Shown here: piece by piece, positions 55,297-64,000 of the stretch | How the letters are laid out: each line of letters opens with the position of its first letter | How positions within the stretch are numbered: the stretch's first letter is position 1 | Source: Armillaria gallica | Taxonomy: Eukaryota > Basidiomycota > Agaricomycetes > Agaricales > Physalacriaceae | Assembly: GCA_037576215.1 (NCBI GenBank) | Contig: JBANDB010000013.1 | Location: 1,984,001-2,048,000, forward strand | DNA length: 64,000 nt | Direction: 5' to 3' | The notes under the pieces: model-generated | Database searches by the model: none | What the model was told of the DNA's origin: nothing | What the model saw: only the letters and a program-made list of their open reading frames with translations | Translations under genes and position numbers: made by a program

Positions 55297-55914
55297 CTGT
55301 AGTAAACATATAGTATCTGTGGTTCTAAAGTAATAGCAAATCCTTGACATTGCCATGTATGGATGTGAACTATGTGGTTTTATTGAGTGATGAGCAGATC
55401 ATAAGGTGCTGTGTAGCTGCGGATTATTGAGCTGCAGTTGCCATGCTGAGGTGTATGCATGAGGCAACAATAATTCAAAGTCTTGGCACTGTAACAGCCT
55501 TAGTAAATGCGGTCTATAGTTGCTGTAGCTGTAATTATTGTAGCTGGGAGGGTACTCGCATCAATCATGTCATTTCATTAAATGATTGATGGGCACATCA
55601 ACCAGATGCTTCTGAGTGATGTAGCAACCCTGTTTTAGGATGATTGTCAATCAAAGGTGCCTTGCCATGATGAGATACGGTAATTGTGATGCAAGGTGAG
55701 CTGGGAAGGATAACAGAGTGCATGAGGAGTGGATGTCATGGTTTTAGGACTGGATCTGAATGTTTGTGGCTTATACTGCAAAAATCCATGGTATTATCGA
55801 GTGTTGGCAGTGTTATGGAGTATGTGGGGATTATAATGGCATTGTTTTGAAGGTATTGGGTGATGAATGGATAAATCGGCAAATTCTGAGTGTACAGAGC
55901 CTGGAGGCTCATCA

Positions 55915-56010
55915 CCGTTCAGTGCCATCGTCTCTATATCCCTATTTTAGAGGGTGTTGGAGATGATGGCACTGTGCATCTACCCCTACAGTGCTACCAT
56001 TGTCATCCAT
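55915..56010 (-). repeat. 160-bp satellite, remaining unit right of copy B
   Basis: TAGAGGGTGTTGGAGATGATGGCAC continues the minus-oriented array after copy B, confirming that copy B inserted into the array. Confidence 0.75.
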
Positions 56011-56399
56011 ATTTCCCACATTTTTAGCATTTTTAGTTTATTCATTAATCTCTTCCTGTTATATATCTACATGCTATATTAGCTACTAAATATATATTAC
56101 ATATCTGAATCCTCTCATCCTGCACTGAATACTGAGGTACATCCAAAAAAACAAAAAACTGGGAGAATTCCAAAATACAATAATGAGCCATGACATATCA
56201 GAATCCAAATTGGGCTGATTGCCTATATCTGTACGAAAATAGGGAAGTGCCACAAGGATGGCATTTTCAGCACAAAATAGTTGTAGCCAAATGCTTGATA
56301 TAGCAGTGCTTTGTGAGGCTGAATGCTAGGTGCTGGAGGTGGGCTGTGGCTGTGGTGATTAGCATGGCTTGAGGCTTCTGGTCAAATGCTGATTGGCAT

Positions 56400-58916
56400 T
56401 ACAAAAGTTTTTCCCCTGCGGCATAGGGTGCACAATGGTTTGTGCGAGGTCAATGTGAACTTGTGACCTTCTATGGGACTTGATGTGCAAGTCCAGTTGG
56501 GAATGGATTGGTTCTTATCTTGGGTGCAGTCTGACAATGGTGATTGTGAGTAAACAGAGTTTTGACATGGTTACATGATACATGATGATCATAGCCCTTG
56601 CATCATTGCAGCCATTGTGTCATCTTTACAATCTTCTCTGCCATATGCAGTCTGCCCAATTTCTATTTGCCTTGGACTTTTCCTCTCTCTTGGTGGCACT
56701 CGCTGGACACAGGATTTTGCAGAGGATGCACTGTGGCGATCATTCCATATATTTAGATCTTTTGATCAAGCATTTCCTAACAGGCATGTACACTGCCTTG
56801 AAAGGTCCCTCATGTAAGAGCACTGTACAGGGATGTCATCGTGTACATGTCGGACCTCTTGTATTTGTGACAACATGTGTATACCAATCAGGTGTTCTAG
56901 ATTATGTCCCATCTGCCAATTTACTTCTGTTCTGGTGTTTCCTTGCTTGAGGGTTTCTGGAACAAAAACACAATCATACTATTGACATGTTGAAACAATA
57001 TGCTGCAGATGTGCAGTACTTACCTTATAAAGGTGACATTACCTATTTGAATATGGTGTTTGATGAGTGCTTCGATAAGCTCTCCAGGAAGGAACTTGCA
57101 CCCATATTAGATGCGCATGGACTATTAGATGGACTCACATGTGGCTAATCTGTGGCAGACATGCAGAACCTTCTGTGTCAGCATTTATTTGGAGGGCAGT
57201 GCACAAAGGCTTTCCAAACTCCCCTCCACCAAATTCCAGTCAGATGTTTGGAGAATTCAAATGAACATGCATTCAATGACTGTGCAATGTCTAAAATCTT
57301 TACACATTAATTAAATATGTCATGTTTTCAGATGTTATTTGTCCTTCTCTACCCTTGTTTCTCTCTCCTCATCACTTTACTCTAGCTCTGAATATTGAAG
57401 GACAAACTGTGATGTCTTTTACTGAAGTAACTCTCAAGGGGTGTCATATTTGATACACTATTGTTGATTCTGATACATCTTCTATGGCTCAGACTTGGCT
57501 GGATGGTCAACAAAGGCACTGTCTAAGGCATAAACCATTGCTAATGCAATTTCTCTTGAGCGGTCACTCCATCACTGTCTCATTGCATTTCCATCCTTGT
57601 GCTGGAACTGACTTTGATGTCTTTCTTGGTAGAGATACACTGAGCTTGTACCAGGAGGCTTGTGGTGATGAAGACCTATCAACATGTGGTGACAGCATAA
57701 GTGCATCCTTGCAGTCAGAGGTTTCATCCTTTTCCAATGGTTGAATTCTTACCAACTTCTATATCTGGTGCAAGAATTTATCTCATTTTTTATACATTTA
57801 TTCATTCAAAATCTGTATACAGAAGAGCATGACAGCCATGGTCAGTGCTCATGCTCAATCTGTTTACACACTAACATGCCAAATTCCATCTCGGATGGTT
57901 TACAAGCTGAAAGACCCTTGATCATGGACATGGGCAATGCGGTCACTGATCAGCCTATAACATCAGGGAATAATAATTTCACACTTTCTGTAATTCAGGG
58001 AATGTTATTTGGACATGCAACAATGGGAGCCAGATGTTTGGTGTTTACTGAGGACAAAACATCTCTATCATATCTTGCTTCTTTACATGGAATTACATTG
58101 TCTTCTACTGCTACTGTTATGGAATATCAAAGAGTAATATTGAGTCATGTTTTACTTGGTCAGTGCTTCGAATGATATTTTCTTGAGCAAACACATCATG
58201 TTGGTATTTGAAATGATGTTTCTACATGCTTGAACATTGTGTCTGGTTTTCAATCTGTTGCTGAACTCTGTAAGAAGTTGTTGGATTATGTACTATCGTA
58301 CTCTAAGTGTGGCACCCATTTAACATTTTCAAAGTTAAAGATCATACTGGCTGCTGTGGGCACAAATAGGCAATTAAAGGCTCACCCCTCATGGCCACAT
58401 CTTCTTAAGGTGCTGCAAAAATTCTATGATGAATACTGCATGTGTCATACAAACAGTGAATAGAGCTGCTTACCTCATATTCCCCATGAAGTGTTGGTCT
58501 CAATAGCATAGTCCCACTATTTGAAGTTTAACAGTACCATCACCATGGACTTGTTATGTACACTGGTGAAAGAACATTTACATTTGAAACTATATAAAGA
58601 ACATCTTTCCATTTGTACTGCAGATCACCACTTGGAACAAACTTCACAGTGGTAAATAGACACCTCACTGCTTCAATCACACAATTCAAAGCACCAAACA
58701 CTATATGTGACTGTCCCTTGTGTGTTCACACTTGCCTATCTTTTTCAAAGGAAAATGCCATCATTATATTGGAAAGTACCCATGACTCTATTTTGCTGCC
58801 TATCCTCAGTTCCCCCATCACCACTCAGATGAACTTCATCACTCACAACTGAATCTTCTATCTATACCCTGCTCTCACCATCAAAAAACTTGCCATCTGT
58901 TGTCACACCTGCAACA
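56400..58916 (+). pseudogene. Decayed coding remnants of a retroelement or related transposon
   Basis: Open pieces on the plus strand, separated by stops: VQLGMDWFLSWVQSDNGD; LPYKGDITYLNMVFDECFDKLSRKEL; TIVDSDTSSMAQTWL...DFDVFLGRDTL, which resembles a retropepsin with DSD for DSG; KKLLDYVLSYSKCGTHL; LLCTLVKEHLHLKLYKEHLSIC; and STHDSILL...IKKLAICCHTCNMSKG, which recalls an integrase zinc-binding segment ending CxxC. Several pieces end in Cys-containing helices. Assignment is weak: a Gypsy remnant is my best guess. Confidence 0.35.
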
Positions 58917-60845
58917 TGTCTAAAGGTGTAATTTTGTGAATTTACATACCTTACACATTAGCAAAGCAGAAGCATAGAGAGCAGACTAACAATGCAAGTG
59001 GCACACAAAGAAGCAAGGTCACTGAGGTTGAAAGCTCTATGATAGAAAAAGAAGAAACAGAATTAAAACATAAGGACTTTGTCATTGCACTGTACCTTAC
59101 AGGCATGCATGGCAATAAGGCCAAAGAGTGAGCTCACTCACTCAACTATTCATCTGCAATAGAAAATTCAACCTTCAGTGGGATGTGCTTGTACACAGGC
59201 TGAGACTAATTTAGATAACTACACATCTGTAATCTATGACATGTGTGTCGGAAATGTCCAAAATAGGTTATCATGCCAGATAAGGAACAAGTTCCATTAT
59301 AATGTCAACCTTGTTTCATATAAGGGAAAAAATCGCTGATAATCCGCATATTAGGTCATTATTATCGGGACCGGACCTGAAAGTTAAGTAAAATGTGGCC
59401 ATAATCGCCGAGGCATCTCTTATATGGTCATTATTTGGCTGTGTATCTTATAATCCATTTTGGAAGTTTCCGACATGGTCTCTGGAGATCCAGAGAAATG
59501 ATATCACGTGTGGGGGTAATCAAAAGAACCCTGGGTATGGCCTAGAAACAGGCTTCAGCCAATGAGAGTAGCGAGCAGGCTCAAAATCTGAAGCATTCCT
59601 TGGTTGCTGAGTCTAGAATATGACACTGTCACCTTCGGAGCAGACCTAAAAGCCAAATATGAAGCATGATCAGTGATTGAGAATTAAGCAGCTATTGAAT
59701 ACAAGTCAGCGAGCTACTCTGCTGCTAGGGTGAGCGACATTGACATCGCTTAGCTCTTTGAGGATACTAAAAGGAGGACCAAGCAGCACTATGCCAAGAG
59801 TGTTGTGCCAGTTTGGATGAAGGATTATCAGCTGACAAAGAATTTAACTTACTAAAGAACCATTTGTAATAATTAATCACCCATAGTATGGGTAGGTAGA
59901 ATTTCATGTAGTAAAGCAAGGTACTTACCCCCCACATACAGTAATAATGTTTCAGTTTAAATCTGGACTTGTTGTGATGCGTAAGAGTTAATAGCTTTGG
60001 GTCTTGGCTAGAATGCAAGTTTAGCAAGCTCACAGAGAAATAGAACAAGAGAAACATTTTGGATAAAAACTTCAGGTTACTTGAGATAAGAAAGAGATTC
60101 AAGGCAGTGACACTGTGCCTATCTTGAGAGTTTGCTAGATTACATCTGAAAGAGAGCTCTGTTGCTTTTCTGGTTCAGTGTAAGAGAGAAATTGTGTTGG
60201 GTTGGCCTCTGTGTAGGTCTTGAGTAGTTTTGCAAGGAAATCAGCCAGATTGAGCTGTTCTAGCAGTTGCACAAAGTGTGACAGATGTGTGCAGTTGGAC
60301 CTCATGGCACTGTTGTTAGAGTGAGTGCACTGTGTGTGAGGACTTGTGGGGACAGTTTTTGAGAGTAATTGTGACTTGATTGGAAGTGCTGAGGGCCTCT
60401 AATCATGACAAGTTTGGGCATCAGGTTTAGCAACTAAGAGGCAGGCAGCATCACATGCAGATTAGATCTAGTGATGAGTCATACTTAGTGAGCTCACTGA
60501 CTGGACTTGGTCACTTTATGGATCTGTGAATATGTGTGTTTTGACTATAGAAATATCCTTTGTCTTGAGGGTTGTATGGTTCACCATGCTCTCTTGTAAA
60601 AAGCTTTGAGGAAATAGAGAATTTGAGAACAGCTTGAGAAAAATACATTGTTACATGCATCGTTCTAGTGAGCTCACTGAGATAGATTGAGATATTGTTG
60701 GCATGCAATTGGAATTAAATCTCTTGCTCCCCTCCACACTTAAGGAGATTATGTGTGTGTGTGTTTAGTGGGATTGAGTGTAGGTTTTAGTGTGTTAACA
60801 CTAGGCCATGCTCAGTTTCACAGGTGCCCATCACCAGCCTCATCA
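58917..60845 (-). repeat. Dispersed repeat R1, right (inverted) copy
   Basis: Minus strand matches 85-490 followed directly by 11337-12640, so it is the version of R1 without LTR-like copy A and Gypsy-1. The right border CTCATCA is followed by CCAT. A 230-bp insertion (59246-59475) is private to this copy. Confidence 0.75.
59246..59475. mobile_element. 230-bp TIR/solo-LTR-like insertion in R1
   Basis: Ends TGTCGGAAATGTCCAAAAT and, inverted, TGTCGGAAACTTCCAAAAT. The left R1 copy (about 12300) lacks it. Only a TG dinucleotide is clearly duplicated, so the class is open. Contains several AATC/TTATC short repeats. Confidence 0.7.
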
Positions 60846-60849
60846 CCAT

Positions 60850-62196
60850 GCATACCATGGCAACCCCAATCATTGTTCCAGCAATCCAAAAATGCTGACT
60901 TACCGCCAAATCCTTGGCTTTGAGTTGAAGAACATCAGGCTCTTATTGGGCATGTCCACACTTGAAGGGGAATACAGGCTGTCCTGCACTGAAATCAATA
61001 GGTGCTTCCATGGTTTCAGAGATATTGGAATCTTTCATTAGGCTGTGTATGGCAACAAAGCAGATGAAAATGACAACACAATCACTGACATGTGTTTGGG
61101 ACATGAATGGTCTCTCAGAAATCCTTGCATGAATTCAGAGTGTGAGTGTTATTTTTAACTACCTTGTAGTACCTACTTAAACTGAAATGTTCTGTTTTTA
61201 ATTACTATCTTCACCCATCTCAGTGATGGCTTCGTCCATTGCACCATCCACTCTCGCCAATATGTCTGTCACATCTCTTTCATCTCCACCTTCTTCCAAA
61301 CAGACCACAACTTTGGCAAACTCTGTTCCCCTGTTTACCAAATTGCCAAGCTGGAACACAGAAGATAATTTACCAACATTGCAAGACTTATTAACAAACA
61401 CCTCAGTGGATATTAAGTCTGATATGACCATCCAGAAGTTATCTGTCATAAAACAGGTGATCAATTCATTCCCAGTATGTATATGTGTGGTGTCAAGCCA
61501 ATAGTATTTGCTTGGCTGAGCTCTGCAAACACATGCAGATGTACATTACAGTACCTACTTTTATATTAAATCCTATTTTACTAGAATCTTCTATACATTT
61601 CCTACTTCTTCTTTCTTAATAAGCAAGATTGGCATGATGCTGGATTGCTATATTCCAACATTATCCATAACTGTGCACTCAACAAACTTTTTAGGCAAAT
61701 ATGTTTTGATTGCTGATAGTATAGATTGCAGCTTTATCCAGCAAGCAAAAGACTTTTAAAAGTAAGCAAACAACCAAGCTGGGAAAGATGCTACAATACT
61801 TTGCTTCCTCATATGGCAAAGAGCTCTCAGCATTCAAGTTGAGTATCAGTGATTACTTTTTTCCATGAAAAGCCTCACCAAGACCCCTCCCCCCTCACAG
61901 ATTTGTATACAACAGAGAAAGGGTTGATCCCGAAAGCACTGCGCAAATGTATGATATGGAAGACGACAGTAAAGTAACTGTGCTAAAAATAACATATCTC
62001 AGCTCATTGCTGCCCAATACAGATGTCATCGATGCTATGATTAAGCATGGTCTTTCACTGGATAACAGATTTGAGCTCATATGCATATAGAAATTGGCAG
62101 ATCAACTTACTATGTGCTACTGTGAAATCATACTGTACACTGTCTCCCTACACTCTGTATCTACCAAACTGTAAATTTCTTTGATGGCATGGCGAT
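60850..62196. other. No confident gene
   Basis: An open stretch at 61223-61504 (SVTSLSSPPSSKQTTTLANSVPLFTKLPSWNTEDNLPTL in part) is Ser/Thr-rich and unrecognised. The rest is CpG-poor and non-coding by eye. Confidence 0.35.
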
Positions 62197-62927
62197 CAAG
62201 GGGGTGGCAGAAATAAAATTGCAGACATGACATACATTTTCGTGTATAAGGCTGGGTGGACCCCTCCCCCCCTCCTCCTCCTACCATATAAGGTAGTAAT
62301 ATAGTTATATATGGATAGCTTAGTAATTAATTTCAATCAATATAATGACCCAAAGTCAACCTGTAGTTGCTGGCCAGGTTGCCATGACTCTTTATAACAT
62401 ATGAAAAGAAATTGAATTGGGATATAAAGCATATTGAATGCTTTAACACCCTCACAATATATCCCATTAATATAAAACTGTCACTCTATGCCTCATTAGG
62501 ACCTCTCTCAGTAGTGTTTCGATAACTCAGCTTAAAGCTGCACACCATACCAGTCAAGCTGAATTAAGTTATGCCACTATTGCCGAGTGACTTTGGCAAA
62601 GTCACATTTTGGTATTGGCTTGGCATAGCTTGATGTATAAATACTGAAATACTATTTTAGATCAATTTGAACCTGGCCTGATACTTCCAGTCATGGCTTC
62701 AATGACTTGTTTTGGCATGATGGCAACTTGGCTTCAAAGCTGTCAAAAATTATGACTTGGTGAAGTCATTGAAGCCAAAGTCATATGGAGTCATGCCAAG
62801 TTGTGCCAAGTCACATCATTGAAACACTATCTCTCAGTGCTATATAAGGTAAATTGGTACCATGTTTAAGATCAGGACCCCTCCTCTCCTACCCTCTTTG
62901 CTGGAATTTAGCCATGCCTCCCTCTTG
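62197..62927. mobile_element. hAT-like MITE family M2, copy 2, with a nested MITE
   Basis: Ends CAAGGGGGTGGC and, inverted, CAAGAGGGAGGC. Flanks ATGGCGAT and GTGGTGAT differ by two transitions. Related to 21109-21542, more decayed and CpG-poor, and interrupted at 62512-62829. Confidence 0.75.
62512..62829. mobile_element. hAT-type MITE M4 (318 bp), nested, perfect 8-bp TSD
   Basis: Ends TAGTGTTTCGATAACTC and, inverted, TAGTGTTTCAATGATGTG. TCTCTCAG is repeated exactly at 62504-62511 and 62830-62837. Inside are many TGGCA/TGCCA and GACTTGG/CCAAGTC inverted motifs. No coding capacity. Confidence 0.9.
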
Positions 62928-63279
62928 GTGGTGATAACCTCACACACAATAATTAGAGTACATATGATTTTCTGCCTATTGTACAATATCTACCTCCTTG
63001 CTCTTCCTACCACTATCTTGTTTTTCCCTTAAATTCCAAATGCCTGCCAAAATTGCCGAAGTTAAAAAGAAATGTATCAACTTGAGTAGACTGAACAGGT
63101 AAGGTAGTGGGCTTTGCTGCTTGCTGGTGCTATTCATTATTATGTGGGTACCATTACTAAGCCCATAAATCCAAGACATGTTCCTCAATACTGCTTGACT
63201 GTTGCCTCATATGGAGTATTTAGACATGTTTTCAGGTATGTTTTGATTCAAAACATTCAAATATTTAGCATACTACATT

Positions 63280-63534
63280 GCATGGAGAATCCAATATCTT
63301 GGCTTAAAATATTGAATTCTATAACTATTTATTTTTTCCAACATCTAAGCTGGAATATTTAAAGATTATTTTGAATATTATTTCAATATTCTTGTTTATT
63401 GAAAAAATATTGGAAATTTCTCAAATATCATAAATATATTTAAAATATTATCTCAATATTTCAAAACAACATATTGAAAAAATAAATAGTTATAGAATTC
63501 AATATTTCAAGCTAAGATATTGGATTCTCCATGC
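63280..63534. mobile_element. Foldback (long inverted repeat) element
   Basis: 61-bp arms 63280-63340 and 63474-63534 are reverse complements with about three differences, around an AT-rich ~130-bp centre rich in AATATT. Outer bases TAGCA.../...TGCTA at 63266 and 63542 may be the true ends. TSD unresolved. Confidence 0.8.
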
Positions 63535-63542
63535 AGTGCTAA

Positions 63543-64000
63543 TAAAATGCCAGCGAGTGTAACCATTATTCACTCATAAGTTTCCAAAACACCTTTCATG
63601 TGTATGAAGCCAGACTTGTGCACTCAGGTAGTACAAAATCCATCCCACAGACTTCGGAGTATCTTGAAAAATCTCTTAGTCTATTGCAAGAGAGCCGCCA
63701 TCTATTTAGAGGGGATATTTCCCTTAGTATTGGTATAAACCAAGCATTCTGCATCTTCACATCACAAAAGCTGCCCCTTAAAGAGTTCTTACCATACAAA
63801 AATCAAACAACTAGATCCTCTAGCTAATAATATAATCACGGAACCATGGATTCATAAAGTGACAGCAGTTAGTACACCTAAGTGCATAGATCAGGAGAAA
63901 TAGACTTTGAATAGCGATTGAAGATGCTTTTCTGCTTATATTTGGCACTAGCTGTTCTTTTTCAGTGCTACAGCATATTTGTGTGCCAATAAATCTACTT
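63543..64000. other. No gene found
   Basis: Short non-coding stretch to the window end; nothing supportable. Confidence 0.4.

Larger units (their letters stand above)
52511..55914. mobile_element. LTR-like element, copy B (interrupted by U2)
   Basis: Begins TGATGAGTCTAGACTTCC and ends GAGGCTCATCA; flanks CCAT (52507-52510) and CCGT (55915-55918). Collinear with copy A. At 55552 it has the unoccupied version of the Gypsy-1 target. It differs from A by the U2 insertion and an expanded short repeat at 52800-53085. Confidence 0.7.

Noticed and set aside
53620..55300. tRNA-iMet primer site (TTGGTATCAGGC) marking a full LTR retrotransposon
   Set aside because: The motif lies 8 bases from the element end and forms the TGATAC/GTATCA inverted repeat; no LTR pair or coding region accompanies it.

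Overview
The window looks like a transposon-dense stretch of a basidiomycete (probably Agaricomycete) chromosome. Evidence: short GT-AG introns of about 45-60 nt, a chromovirus with a C-terminal chromodomain, a Plavaka-like transposase, a DUF6698-type gene known to me only from basidiomycetes, and a basidiomycete-style Gypsy gag. No prokaryotic features, CRISPR arrays or rRNA genes were seen. No bona fide host gene appears intact.

Layout. 85-12640: a three-layer nest. An old dispersed repeat (R1) carries an LTR-like element (copy A, 491-11336), which carries a young Ty3/Gypsy chromovirus (1869-11022, minus strand). The chromovirus has 473-bp LTRs with 3 mismatches, a perfect 5-bp target duplication and a self-priming-type primer site. 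13050-19558: a decayed minus-strand Gypsy with one LTR, split by a tRNA-like sequence that itself holds a hAT MITE. 19560-27400: GC-richer sequence with decayed exon-like pieces, a 240-bp tandem array and one copy of a segmental duplication. 27547-34466: a divergent transposon gene pair, with an 8-exon DUF6698 gene (-) and a 10-exon Plavaka-like transposase (+) that carries one in-frame stop. They share a 180-bp intergenic promoter region. 34681-36280: a GPI3/PIG-A pseudogene and a Ser-rich gene fragment. 39587-47140: the second copy of the segmental duplication, broken by an LTR-like element, an FAD-monooxygenase pseudogene, a MITE and a 2.4-kb hAT element. 48060-56010: inverted blocks of a 160-bp satellite invaded by three LTR-like elements. 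56400-60845: retroelement remnants and the inverted copy of R1. 62197-63534: nested hAT MITEs and a foldback element.

Two things tie the window together. First, many insertions can be read directly because a paralogous unoccupied site lies in the same window. Second, differences between duplicated sequences are dominated by CpG to TpG/CpA changes. This fits cytosine methylation followed by deamination (or a RIP-like process) as the main mutational force on these repeats.
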